From Schlegelella_A sp038318385 (lineage in GTDB: Bacteria > Pseudomonadota > Gammaproteobacteria > Burkholderiales > Burkholderiaceae_C), in the NCBI GenBank assembly GCA_038318385.1, contig JBBQCD010000002.1:1-64000 (forward strand): a stretch of 64,000 nt of DNA. The letters are read 5' to 3'. A program made the position numbers and the translations under genes. The notes under the pieces were generated by a model that searched no databases, was not told the DNA's origin, and was given only the letters and a program-made list of their open reading frames with translations. Below, one piece after another: positions 25,501 to 34,135 of this stretch; the stretch's first letter is position 1, and every line of letters starts with the position of its first letter.

Positions 25501-28500
25501 GTCGAGGGCCTTGATCAGCGGGTACTGGTCGAAGCGCGACAGGTCCGAAGGCAGCACGAGCCGCCGATTGATGCCCAGGCCGCCGCCGATGCCGGTGAGG
25601 AAGAACGCCGGTGGCCCGCCGATCGGCCCGTTGACGGCGCCGAAGGCGAAGAACGACGCGAACTTCTCGCCGTTGACGATGCCCTGGCCGTAGCCGCCGA
25701 AGACCGACAGGCCGTAGACCGCGAAGCGGCCCATCAGCATGCCGACGTATTGCGTCGTGTCGCCGCTGCCGAACTTGCGCAGGCCGCCTTGCAGGGTGAG
25801 CCCGCCCATGTCGGCGTTGAAGGCGAGGCCGGCGAGGTCGACCGCCCAGCGCGACGGATCGAGGACGTCGGCGTTGGAGGCGACGACGAAGCCGAGCTGC
25901 AGGTCGTCGACCGCCGCCGTCAGCCCGAACAGCGAGACCCGGCCGTCGAGCAGCACCGAGATGCTCTTCAGCTGGTCGTTCTCGGTGGCGACGCCGAAGC
26001 CGACCTGCTCGATGTAGAGCGGCCCGAAGCCGCGCTGGATCGCCAGCCACCACGGCCCGCTGCCGTCGCCCGCACGCAGGCCGACGACGATCGGGCCGGC
26101 GCCGTGCTTCTGCACCGAGAGCGCCGGGCTGAACGCCGGGGCGAGCTTGCTCGGACCGGTGCCGGAATCGCCGAGGATGCCCTGGGCGATGCCGTTGCCG
26201 CCGCCGGCGCCGGCGACACCGGCGGCGAGCTCGGAGAGCTGAAGCTGGACGCCGCCCGCCTTGCTGCTCGCGTCGACGCGCCCGAAGACGTGCAGCGCGA
26301 CCGAGCCGATCGCGAACGAGCCGGTGTCCAGCAGCGGCCGCTCGCTGCGGGCGACGCGCAGGCCGACGCCGTTGACCGAGATTCCAGGCTGGATCGCGAA
26401 GACGCCGGCGCCCGGACCGGCACGCAGGACGTCGACGACGATGCCGTCGGGCACCGGCGCACCGCCGGGCGGATGGATCCAGCGCGCGTCGGTCTCGAGC
26501 GACAGCATGACGTCGCCGCCGATGAGCGTCGCCGGGCGCGGCAAGGTGACGCGGATGCCGATCGACTGCGCACCACCGCCGAGCGGCGTTCCGGCCAGCC
26601 CGATCGTCAGCGCGTTGTCGATCGTGACGCTCGGATTCGCGGCGGCGACGTTGCTCGCGAGACGCTGCAGGCGCGCGAGCAACAGGTCGGCGCCGAACAG
26701 CTGCCCGATGAGCGCCGGCGGCCCGGCAGCGTCGACCAACGCGGCGCCCTTGAGCACGTCCCGGATCGTCGCGCCGCCGGCGCCGACCGGCTTGGCGAGC
26801 AGCTGTGTCACCGCGGTAGTCTTGAGGACGAACGAGGCGACCAGATCGAGCACTGCTTCGAGCAAGCCCACGGCGACCTGCTCGAGCGAGGTGCTCTCGA
26901 TGCCGGCGTCGACGAGGACGAGATCGAAGCGGTTGCCGATGAGCCAGCGCGCGCCGACCAGGCGATCGCCGGGCAGGCCGAGCGCGAGACGGGCACGTGC
27001 ACCGCCGATCGGTGCGCTGCCGGCGACGACGTCGAACGCCGGCTTCAGCATCACCCCGCCCGCATCGATGCTCGCCGGTCCGACGCCGAGCTCGAACGAC
27101 GTCAGGCCGCCCGCATTCAGCGTCGCCGCGACGTGCGCTCGGGCGATTGCCGGCAGGCCGGCGAGATCGCCGGCGACGCGCACGGCCAGCGGCGCCGGCG
27201 TGATGCCGAGCGTGAAGCCGCCAGCGACGATGCGCAGCTCGCCCGCGGTGAAGGTTGCGCTGGCGCCGCCCGGCAGCAGCGGGGCGATGGCCTGGGCGAT
27301 GCCGTCGAGCGCTGCCGCCAGCAGTGTCGGCAGTCGGCTGGCAAGCGCCGCCGCCGGATCGCTGCCCCAGGCCTGCAGTGCCGCCGCCTGGAAGCGGCCG
27401 GCGCTGCGCAGCGCCAGCGCATCGCCGAAGCGCACGACGAGCCTGCCGACGTCGCCCTCGAGGCCGCCGCGCGGCTGCAGGTCGGCGAGCGCGTCGAGCA
27501 CCAGCGGCAGCGCCTGCGTCACCGCCGACGAGGCGAGCTGGCCGAGGCCGGCCGGATTCGGGAACAGCTCGACGTCGGCGCCGACGGCCGGGCGCAGGAA
27601 GACGCGCAGGCCATCGGCGAGGACCAGATGGACGGCCGAGCGGCCGGGACTCGCCGACGGCACGCCGACATGGACCTCGATGCCGACACGCGCCGCGGCG
27701 TTGCCGGGAAGTGCGAGCTGGAACGTGCCGCCGGCGACGAGACGGCCGCCGGCGCCGGGCGGCAGCTCGAAAGCGCTGGTGTCGAGGGCGAGGCCGAGCC
27801 GGGCGCTGCCGGAGGCGTCGGCGTCGGCGCGCAGCGTCACGCCCGGCGCCAGCGCCCAGCTGCCAGCGACACCGCCGGCATTGGCGACGCCGATCAGGGG
27901 CTTGAGCGCATCGACGAGCGCGACCAGCTTGGCTGGCGCGAACGCAGCGCCGAGGCCGATCGCCGCTTCGCTGCGCAGCCACGCCGCGGGGTCGGCGAAC
28001 AGCGCCGCGGGCAGGAGAACCCGGCGCGCGGCGTGCGCATCAGGGTCACCGAGCAGGCCGACGGCGGCCAGCGCCGCATCGATGATCGGCCGTGCCGTGT
28101 CGTCGAGGCCGCGCAGCCCTTCGAGTGCCTGGCGGGTCAGCTCGGCGGGAACGAGACGTGCCAGGGCGCGCTCGAAAGCAGCCGGCTGCGGATTCGGCCA
28201 GAGCTCGAGCTCGTCGGCGGCCGCCGCGCCCGGGCGCGACCAGGCGAGCGCGAGGCGAAGCGTGCGATCGAGGACGAGGGCGACGCCGCCGGTGATCGCG
28301 GTTGCTCCCGCCGCCGCGCCGATCCGCAGCGATCCGTCGACGACACCGCTCGCGGTGAAGGCGAGGCCGGCCTGCCAGCCGAACCAGCCGAACGAATCGG
28401 TGCCCGTTCCGGCGCCCGTGCCGGCTCCTGCGGCCGCCGTGATCTCGACCCGCCACGCCGGCGCCAGCGTGAGGCGTGCCGCGAGCGGCCCGGCCGCGAC

Positions 28501-31500
28501 AAGGATCTCGCCCTCGGCCGCGTCCGCGCCCTGTGGCCAGAGCGCGCGCAAGGCGTCGACCAGCGCCCTGCGCGAAGTCGCTTCGGCGGCAAGGGCGCGC
28601 AGGCGCGCGCCGGCGTCGTTGAGCAGGTGCTCGATCGCATCGGGAACGCTGCCGCCGGCGGCGTCGATCGCACCGAGCGCGCGCAGCAGCAGCGCCAGCG
28701 CCGCGCCGGCGCCGGTGGTCTCGCTCGCCAGCGCCTGGGCGACCCCGGAGAGCAGGACGCGCGCCTCCGGCAGCAGCGTCGTCGCCGCGTCGAAGCCGGC
28801 GAGCGCGGTTGGCAGCGTTCCCGCCTGCAGGCGCCAGCGCTCGCGTGCGAGGTCGAACACGCGCGCCTCGTGAAGCGTGATCGACGTGCTCGCAGCGGCC
28901 GCTCCGCCGAGCGCCATCTCGAGGTCGAGGCTGACGCGGCGCAGCTGGTGGGACACCGGCGCGCCCGGCGCGCGGCCGGGGTCGGGCCCGCCCAGCAGCC
29001 AGGCGCCGCCGCTCCGGCCGACGCCGACGTGAACACGCAGCGTGCGCTCGGTCGCCAGGTGCACGCCGGCGGCATCGACGCGCAGCTCGCCAATGACCAG
29101 CTGGGCGCGACCGTCGACGCGCAGCGCTCCGGCCGGCGCGGACGGATTGGCGAGCGTCGTCCTGAGCGCGAGGACCAGGCGGTCGGGCGGCGCGACCGGT
29201 GCCGCGATCGCCGCTTTCGCGCGCAGCGCGGCGCGATCGCCGAGTCCGGCCGCGACGATCGCGGTGATGGCGCGCACGACCGCGTCTGCCCCGACTTCGC
29301 CGAACAGCATGTGGACGGCGAGTCCGGCACGCGGCGACCCGAATGGCAACGACGGCGGCCTGAGCTCGCGCCCCGGATCGTCGGCGCCGGAGAGGCCCGT
29401 GAGCGCGCCCAGCAGGCCACGGCCGAGATGCAGATCGGGGTCGTCGCCGAGCTCGTCGGTCTCGTCGGCGGGAAGGTTCGGCAGCAGACGCTGCAGCAGG
29501 CGCAGCGCGTCGGCGGCGGGGGCGGCGTCGAGCACCTGCAGCGAGACCGGGTCGAGCGGCGTGCCGGCGGTGACGAGCGCGGTCACGCCGGCGACCGCAT
29601 CGGCGGCGCGCCGCGCGGCGTGGCCGGCGCCCGCATCGGCGACCAGCGCCAGGCCGCCGCCGAGGCCGGCGAAGGCAGCGACGATGCGGGCAATGCGGTC
29701 GGCCTGGCCCTGGATGCCGTCCTCGTCACCGGCGTCGGCGCGGCAGGCGTCGCGGCCGCCGAGGGCGAGGTACCAGTCGCCCGGCGCCGCGCCCGGCGGC
29801 GTGAACGCCGTGGCCTGCAGTCCCGGCGCCGTCAGGTCGACGACCCGATCGGCATCGATGTCGGGCCACGGCAGCGCAGCCACCGGCGCGATGGCGACGT
29901 GGACGACCGTCGCCGGCGCCGCGCCGAGCAGGCCTTCGAGGTCGACCGCGCCGAGCAGGTCGGCCTGCGCGAGGTCGGTCAAGCGACGCACCTCGATACC
30001 GGCCGGGACCGCGGTCGGCGCGAGGATGCGGCCGTCGCTGCCGCTCCAGCGCGCGACCAGCGCGTCGAAGCCCGCGCCGATGTCGTCGCGGCCCTCGACG
30101 AGTGCGGCCACATCGGCAACCACCCGGGCATGGTCGGAGAGGATCCGCTGCAGCGCCGTCGACGCGAGTCCGCGCGCGCCGGGACGCCAGGCCTGCAACT
30201 GGTCGACGACGCCCTTCCCCGCCGGCAACGGGCCCTCGGGACCGACCCAGGCGACCAGCTCGGCCGAGGCCGTGCCGCGCGCGAGCGGCACGCGCCACGG
30301 ATCGTTCGGCGACCCGGCGCCGAGGACGATTCCCCGGATGCCGTTGCGCGATCCCGTGAGGAGCGTCGCGATCGTGTCGAAAGCACGCCCGATCAGTTCG
30401 TGGTCGCCGAGCAGCGCATCGCCGAGCCACTGGCGCAGCGCCGCGGCGGGGTCGACGACGAGTTCGGCCAGGTGCAGGCGCGCGGCGATCGCCCCGGTCC
30501 GGGCAATCTTGCGGCGGTGCCAGCCAAGCAGGCCGACCAGGCCTTCGAGCCACGGCGGCGCGGCGGCGCTGGCGAGCGCCGCCAGCAGTTCCTCGAGCGC
30601 CCCCCAGTCAGCGGCGGGCATGACGACGCGGCCGTTCGCATCGAGGCGCGGGATCGGCACCGCGAGCGGCGCGCTCACGCCGAGGTGGAGGGCGAGCTCG
30701 GGTGCGTCGAACCCGAAATCGAGCCCCGACCCCGGCCGCCAGCGCCCGACCAGCGCGACGTGCCGGGCGCGCAGCTCGAACGAGCCGACGTCGATCACCG
30801 CCTCGTCGCGACCCCGGGCGCGCAGCTGCAGGTCGACGTCGATGGCGGCGAGGAAGCTCGCACGCGGCGCCGCGAAATCGATGTCGACGAGCGTCACCGC
30901 CAGACGCGTCTCGATGCGCGTGCAGCGCTGGCCGATGTCGTCGACCGTGAAGCGGATCGCCGGACCGAACAGGAGCCGGTCGCCGACCGTCCAGGCCTGC
31001 AGCACGATCGGCCCGGCGAGGGCGATCTGCCACGGCACATCGACGCTGCCGCTGCCGGCCACCCCGAGCGCGGCGCCGGTGCGGTCGGCGAGCAGGTTGC
31101 GCAGCTCGGTGAGCACGCTGGGCACGGCGGCGGCATGGTCGCGAACCAGCCCTTGCCAGTAAGCGCGCAGCGCACCGAGAGGGTCCTGCAGCAGCGCGCC
31201 GATCGCGACCGGCGTCACGCCGGCCGGCGGACTGAGCCCGAGCAGGACCCGCACCGCACCTGCCGCCGCGCCGAGGCGGTTCAGCACCTCGTCGGCGACA
31301 TCGGCGAAGACCGTCGCGCCGACCCCGGCGATCGCGTCCGGGCTCGACAGGTCGAGGGTCGCGTGGTCGTGGCCGGCGATGACGACGCCGTCGGCGGCGA
31401 GCAGGAGCGTCGGTTTGCGCGAGGCGTCGAGCGCGATGCCGGCGCGCACGCCGGCGATGCGCAGTGCCGTCGGCGCGGCGACATCGACGAGCGTGCTGCC

Positions 31501-32625
31501 GCCGGCCGCCTCGCCGACGACCAGCGCGAGCTGCAGCGAGGGCAGCGCGACGGCGCTGCCGTTGCCGAGGTCGAGCGCGCACAGCACCGCCTCGCCCCGC
31601 AATGACACGCCCGCTCGCGCCGGCCATTCGATCGTCACCGTCGGCGTGATGCGCACCAGGCCGGCGGCGCCCGGCGCAGCCGGCACGGCGATCATCAGCC
31701 GCAAAGGCCCGAGGGCGAACGAGACGCGGCCCGCCGCGGCAACGCCGCCGAGCAGCGCGGCGAGCTGCGCGATCCAGGCGTCGCGAGCGGCCGCCTGCTG
31801 CAACACCTGGCCGAGCCAGCGGGCGAGCGCGCCGACGCCGTGCTGCGCGAGATCCTGCAGCGGCAACGGCGGCACGGCGCTGCCGTCGCGCAGCCCGACC
31901 CGGCCGGCGAGCGCGGCCAGCGGCCCGCCCGGCAAGGCCGCGGCCTGCGCGCGCGCCAGGCCGAGCACGAGATCGAGCACCGACGACTCGAGCGAACCGA
32001 CGTCGGATGCGCCGAGCGTCAGGTCGCGCGGCGCCGGCGCGCCCGGCATCTGCAGGCCGCGCAGGGTGAGCGTGAACTCGGGCGCGGCGCCGCCACTGCC
32101 GGTCGGTACCGAGAGCGCGAGCGCGACGCCGCCCAGCCGCGCCTGCCCGGGAGCGGCGGGCGCGGCGTCGGTGGTGATGTCGAAGGACAGCGTTGCTCGC
32201 GCCGCGGCGCTGCCGAGCAGGATCGGCGAGGCGACGCTGTGACCCTGCTTGGCGGCGCGAAAAAGCGGCACGTGCGCCGACAACGAAGCTTGCGGCGCGC
32301 TCGACGTGACGCGAACGCCGAGGCCGATCGCGACGAAGTCGGCGGCGCGGTCGTCGAATACGGCGTAGACCGTGACCGACGGGTCGCTCGCCTGCGCGAT
32401 CGGCAGCCAGGTCGAGCCGTCGGGCCCGGTGCTGCGCTCGGCGCCACCGAGCGCCTCGTCGACGAAGGCGACCAGTGCATCGCGCTGGCGTTCGCTCGCG
32501 AGCACGGCACCGAGGTGCCGACCCGGATCGCCGAGCCAGCCCGGCTCGAACGAGCCGTCGTTCGTGAGGCCGATCGCCTCGGCGAGGTTGCCGAGGACGC
32601 CGAGGTCTGGCGCAGCGCTACTCAC
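22534..32625 (-). CDS. 3363-aa giant protein with DUF6603-like region
   Basis: One uninterrupted frame of 10,092 bp. The product is Ala/Gly/Val/Leu-rich, with long runs of alternating beta strands and no N-terminal signal peptide. About residues 2190-2645 (nt ~26040-24690) resemble DUF6603 proteins from memory: repeated L-x-G-G strands, GGYGQG, then GESYFALTSEAVMAGVRIEV and aromatic beta hairpins such as FFDPFHFEVEVY. Around residues 930-1050 a segment resembles an alpha/beta-hydrolase core whose nucleophile serine is lost (ADAGAGHAARRAA). The N-terminal ~900 residues are paired beta/helix modules. The C-terminal ~700 residues are mixed, ending in an Arg-rich tail. Start overlaps the upstream stop (ATGA, 32622-32625). 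Function unknown; its form suggests a long solenoid-like or barrel-like structure. Confidence 0.8.
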   Translation of the reverse strand: MSSAAPDLGVLGNLAEAIGLTNDGSFEPGWLGDPGRHLGAVLASERQRDALVAFVDEALGGAERSTGPDGSTWLPIAQASDPSVTVYAVFDDRAADFVAIGLGVRVTSSAPQASLSAHVPLFRAAKQGHSVASPILLGSAAARATLSFDITTDAAPAAPGQARLGGVALALSVPTGSGGAAPEFTLTLRGLQMPGAPAPRDLTLGASDVGSLESSVLDLVLGLARAQAAALPGGPLAALAGRVGLRDGSAVPPLPLQDLAQHGVGALARWLGQVLQQAAARDAWIAQLAALLGGVAAAGRVSFALGPLRLMIAVPAAPGAAGLVRITPTVTIEWPARAGVSLRGEAVLCALDLGNGSAVALPSLQLALVVGEAAGGSTLVDVAAPTALRIAGVRAGIALDASRKPTLLLAADGVVIAGHDHATLDLSSPDAIAGVGATVFADVADEVLNRLGAAAGAVRVLLGLSPPAGVTPVAIGALLQDPLGALRAYWQGLVRDHAAAVPSVLTELRNLLADRTGAALGVAGSGSVDVPWQIALAGPIVLQAWTVGDRLLFGPAIRFTVDDIGQRCTRIETRLAVTLVDIDFAAPRASFLAAIDVDLQLRARGRDEAVIDVGSFELRARHVALVGRWRPGSGLDFGFDAPELALHLGVSAPLAVPIPRLDANGRVVMPAADWGALEELLAALASAAAPPWLEGLVGLLGWHRRKIARTGAIAARLHLAELVVDPAAALRQWLGDALLGDHELIGRAFDTIATLLTGSRNGIRGIVLGAGSPNDPWRVPLARGTASAELVAWVGPEGPLPAGKGVVDQLQAWRPGARGLASTALQRILSDHARVVADVAALVEGRDDIGAGFDALVARWSGSDGRILAPTAVPAGIEVRRLTDLAQADLLGAVDLEGLLGAAPATVVHVAIAPVAALPWPDIDADRVVDLTAPGLQATAFTPPGAAPGDWYLALGGRDACRADAGDEDGIQGQADRIARIVAAFAGLGGGLALVADAGAGHAARRAADAVAGVTALVTAGTPLDPVSLQVLDAAPAADALRLLQRLLPNLPADETDELGDDPDLHLGRGLLGALTGLSGADDPGRELRPPSLPFGSPRAGLAVHMLFGEVGADAVVRAITAIVAAGLGDRAALRAKAAIAAPVAPPDRLVLALRTTLANPSAPAGALRVDGRAQLVIGELRVDAAGVHLATERTLRVHVGVGRSGGAWLLGGPDPGRAPGAPVSHQLRRVSLDLEMALGGAAAASTSITLHEARVFDLARERWRLQAGTLPTALAGFDAATTLLPEARVLLSGVAQALASETTGAGAALALLLRALGAIDAAGGSVPDAIEHLLNDAGARLRALAAEATSRRALVDALRALWPQGADAAEGEILVAAGPLAARLTLAPAWRVEITAAAGAGTGAGTGTDSFGWFGWQAGLAFTASGVVDGSLRIGAAAGATAITGGVALVLDRTLRLALAWSRPGAAAADELELWPNPQPAAFERALARLVPAELTRQALEGLRGLDDTARPIIDAALAAVGLLGDPDAHAARRVLLPAALFADPAAWLRSEAAIGLGAAFAPAKLVALVDALKPLIGVANAGGVAGSWALAPGVTLRADADASGSARLGLALDTSAFELPPGAGGRLVAGGTFQLALPGNAAARVGIEVHVGVPSASPGRSAVHLVLADGLRVFLRPAVGADVELFPNPAGLGQLASSAVTQALPLVLDALADLQPRGGLEGDVGRLVVRFGDALALRSAGRFQAAALQAWGSDPAAALASRLPTLLAAALDGIAQAIAPLLPGGASATFTAGELRIVAGGFTLGITPAPLAVRVAGDLAGLPAIARAHVAATLNAGGLTSFELGVGPASIDAGGVMLKPAFDVVAGSAPIGGARARLALGLPGDRLVGARWLIGNRFDLVLVDAGIESTSLEQVAVGLLEAVLDLVASFVLKTTAVTQLLAKPVGAGGATIRDVLKGAALVDAAGPPALIGQLFGADLLLARLQRLASNVAAANPSVTIDNALTIGLAGTPLGGGAQSIGIRVTLPRPATLIGGDVMLSLETDARWIHPPGGAPVPDGIVVDVLRAGPGAGVFAIQPGISVNGVGLRVARSERPLLDTGSFAIGSVALHVFGRVDASSKAGGVQLQLSELAAGVAGAGGGNGIAQGILGDSGTGPSKLAPAFSPALSVQKHGAGPIVVGLRAGDGSGPWWLAIQRGFGPLYIEQVGFGVATENDQLKSISVLLDGRVSLFGLTAAVDDLQLGFVVASNADVLDPSRWAVDLAGLAFNADMGGLTLQGGLRKFGSGDTTQYVGMLMGRFAVYGLSVFGGYGQGIVNGEKFASFFAFGAVNGPIGGPPAFFLTGIGGGLGINRRLVLPSDLSRFDQYPLIKALDPAARPSADPMAELIALGGTFPMARGSFWFAAGLSFTSFALVDGVVVVSIEVGDGLEVALLGLARMALPRPQVALVSIELGLVARFSSKEGVLWVQAQLTDNSWLLYPDVRLTGGFAFVSWFAGPLRGQFVLTIGGYHPKFHRDGYPVVPRLGLNWRVGPFITVKGESYFALTSEAVMAGVRIEVSARFGPAWAQLILGADGIVFFDPFHFEVEVYASIRAGVTIDVWIGEITISISISAKVMVEGPKFHGIATFSVGPVDLEVEFGDAQQPPRPLLPWGDFVRKYLEESGPDTARVLAALTGKGALPPGTGPGGATDTGVADGSVDKPFEVYAEFEITLTNAVPTRRVELGAARVVEKTPSASIGLAPMGLAGVTTVLHIELTRDSDHSAHIDAMQAEVHSGPSFPLGVWGPAQDQGNPKLPKGDVIEAIDGLRLFTVADIPPGLPPIDYKRRVETGLRHPLPFVSEKATRPAFLGKTVELRDLLPAANDDRAVLAVAAEWAARGGASRTAVASLRGERAAPPRLGSLTDGLAVQTPPKPAIDLVTPGRKAAVNTFVQRPKVIAVLGAGLDEPERAAQRTTVARPPASALLIVDPPTLARVAADNDAAVPAVLHLVTATRGTTLGKTLVAADSVPLSRIARAPIAAVRGRGATREVRERLAALNGALLRKPGTRGAIAAGSTLGAGEVVVMALPNAARDLDEKTPRPRLAVAGANVRVVCLRHGGAVMLDRELGDQGGDFAVPLGAERIALAVGVAAERQRPGLSGWHAGSMLPMLGHGSALAAQSVLHVEGRARAVRQRGLQRESGWLRASDLVEGTALVSTRFGAPVTLIIVALDDPAGTAAGRGLSFALEGGERATGADGEAVAPTVVIRGQRVMLIYPVVGAGADGLTVSVASEDGWHLVGVMAALPDADVAALASDLAQTGLDLLVRGVVAPGTAQATLEWRPAQRRGREIEEAIDTETPRSVRRAAAAPPRARRARTRRPSE

Positions 32626-33236
32626 TTGCGGTCCATCGCATGGCGCGCCATCGGCAGCACCGAGAGGCCATTCGCCGTCGCGGTGATCGCGACCGGCAGC
32701 AGCGGTGCGCCGTCCTCGTCACGCCCGGACTCGGCGGCGATCTGCGTCGCCAGCTCGACGACGATGTGCCAGCCGAACGCGACCAGCCGCTCACCCCAGA
32801 CGTCGACCACCGCCGCTGGGCCGCGCGGCCGAGGCTCGGTCGCCGCGACGAGGCCTGCGGGCCGGCTCGGCGCGCCGACGAAGAACGACATGTGGACGAA
32901 CGCGTCGCCGCTCTGGTCGCAACGCACCGGCACGCTGAGCGCGACGATGCCGTCGGCGAGCTGCGTCTGCACGCCGCCGGGAAGCAGCAGCAACTCGCTC
33001 GCGCCGCTGCGCCACAGCACCGACGGCGCACGGCCGGCGGCGGCGGCGTCGGTGAATCCACAGATCGCGAGCGCGGTGTTGCGCACGAGCCCGGGCAGGT
33101 CTTTGGCCGTCAGCGTCGCCACGCTCGACGTCGACCCGGCCGGCAAGGGCTCCGGCTTGAAGAGCTGGGGGTCGATCAGGCGAAGGCCGCTCACCAGCAA
33201 GCGCGAATCGAGGGCGAGTCGCGAGAGATCGGCCAT
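32622..33236 (-). CDS. Uncharacterised 204-aa protein of the giant-protein operon
   Basis: The protein begins MADLSRLALDSRLLVSGLRL. It contains a beta-rich body with VVDVWGERLVAFGWHIVVEL near residue 145-165 and no membrane segment or signal peptide. I recognise no family. Its stop codon overlaps the start of the 3363-aa gene (ATGA), so it is translated together with it and could be a chaperone, cap or partner of the giant protein; that is inference from position only. The ribosome binding site is weak. It follows the 54-aa gene by 39 bp. Confidence 0.7.
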   Translation of the reverse strand: MADLSRLALDSRLLVSGLRLIDPQLFKPEPLPAGSTSSVATLTAKDLPGLVRNTALAICGFTDAAAAGRAPSVLWRSGASELLLLPGGVQTQLADGIVALSVPVRCDQSGDAFVHMSFFVGAPSRPAGLVAATEPRPRGPAAVVDVWGERLVAFGWHIVVELATQIAAESGRDEDGAPLLPVAITATANGLSVLPMARHAMDRK

Positions 33237-33275
33237 GGTTCGGCGATGCCGGAAGCCGCGAAGAAATCCGATCGT

Positions 33276-33440
33276 CTACCGGCCGCGCTCGAGCTTGTCG
33301 GCGTCCTGGCGACGCTGTCTCTCGCGGCGGCGTTGCCAGAGCAAGGCGACGCCAGCGAGCGGAACGACGAAAAGCAGGAACTCGAACCAGCCGTTGCCGC
33401 CGTCTGGCGCCAGGCCGAATGCGCGCTCGATGAAATCCAT
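33276..33440 (-). CDS. Small single-pass membrane protein heading the giant-protein operon
   Basis: A 54-aa gene starting MDFIERAFGLAPDGGN. It has one strongly hydrophobic segment at residues ~18-36 (WFEFLLFVVPLAGVALLW), followed by a highly basic tail (QRRRERQRRQ, ending DADKLERGR), which predicts an N-out/C-in inner-membrane anchor. A strong Shine-Dalgarno, AAGGGGAGG, lies 7 bases before the ATG, which supports a real gene despite the small size. It is upstream of and on the same strand as the 204-aa gene, 39 bp away, and is probably the first cistron of the operon. It may tether the otherwise soluble large proteins to the membrane (inference). Confidence 0.72.
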   Translation of the reverse strand: MDFIERAFGLAPDGGNGWFEFLLFVVPLAGVALLWQRRRERQRRQDADKLERGR

Positions 33441-33509
33441 GCCCCGTCCTCCCCTTGTTCGCGGCTGTCGTTGCCGGGGCGACCGTCGGGCGGCGGCGGT
33501 CGAGCGCCC

Positions 33510-33538
33510 GTTTTAACCCCTGCCGCTCAAATTGCCAA
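33510..33538 (-). promoter_or_regulatory. Candidate sigma-70 promoter of the giant-protein operon
   Basis: On the minus strand, TTGGCA (33533-33538) and TAAAAC (33510-33515) are separated by 17 bases, a reasonable -35/-10 pair in otherwise GC-rich sequence. The first start codon is 33440, leaving an untranslated leader of roughly 60 bases that ends in the strong Shine-Dalgarno. Confidence 0.45.
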
Positions 33539-33605
33539 GGGCCGCAACCGGGTCGATAAAAGGGTGAGCGAAAACGGCGCAGGCGCCCCGCCCTCCGCTG
33601 CGGCT

Positions 33606-34097
33606 TCAGTCCGGCGCGATCGCACCGGCGAGCTGGCGCATGTAGCGGCCGAACTCGGGGGCGATACGCTGCAGTTCCTGTCGATGCCGGGTCGCCAGCC
33701 GGTTGACGATACGCCGGCCGCGCGCCGTCAGCTCGACGGCGACATGACGCCGGTCGCTCTCGAGCTGGCGCCGCGCCACCAGGCCGAGTTCCTGGATGCG
33801 GTCGACCAACCCGACGGCGCTGTTGTGCTTGATCAGCAGCAATTGCGCCAGCGCCGTCATGGTGAGCGGATCGGCCCCTTCACGGGCCTTGATGGCGAGC
33901 AGCGTCTGATATTGCAACGAGGTCAGGCCGAGGGCCTGGGCCGCTTGCTCGCTGAAGAAATGGAACTGGCGCAGCACCACCCGAAAGGCCGCCAGCAGCC
34001 GGAATTCCTCGTCCTGCACCTGTCGCTCCCCCTTTCTTGTCGGACCGCGCTGCTCGAACCGCCGCGCGATGCGGGTTCTCACTGCCCGCGTTTTCAT
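33606..34097 (-). CDS. MarR-family transcriptional regulator
   Basis: The 163-aa protein has the MarR fold: helix FRLLAAFRVVLRQFHFFSEQ, helix-turn-helix with LTMTALAQLLLIKHNSAVGL (~85-105), and a wing ESDRRHVAVELT containing the typical D-R-R. Start at 34097 was chosen because upstream sequence in the same frame contains the operator repeats and no domain. It diverges from a branched-chain-type ABC transporter operon and probably represses it; two operator-like sites lie between them. Confidence 0.85.
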   Translation of the reverse strand: MKTRAVRTRIARRFEQRGPTRKGERQVQDEEFRLLAAFRVVLRQFHFFSEQAAQALGLTSLQYQTLLAIKAREGADPLTMTALAQLLLIKHNSAVGLVDRIQELGLVARRQLESDRRHVAVELTARGRRIVNRLATRHRQELQRIAPEFGRYMRQLAGAIAPD

Positions 34098-34105
34098 GGT
34101 TGACG

Positions 34106-34126
34106 TTATATCGCATGACGATGTAA
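34106..34126. promoter_or_regulatory. Probable MarR operator 1
   Basis: TTATATCG-catga-CGATGTAA is an inverted repeat matching at 7 of 8 positions around a 5-base centre. It begins 9 bases before the MarR start codon in the divergent intergenic region, a typical site for autoregulation. Confidence 0.6.
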
Positions 34127-34135
34127 ATTCAAGCG

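Noticed and set aside
22423..31605. 9.2-kb open frame on the plus strand opposite the giant gene
   Set aside because: Its product is Arg/Gln/His/Asp-rich without any domain, it has no ribosome binding site, and it is the expected antisense shadow of GC-rich codons. The minus-strand frame has strand patterns, overlaps with neighbours and recognisable motifs.
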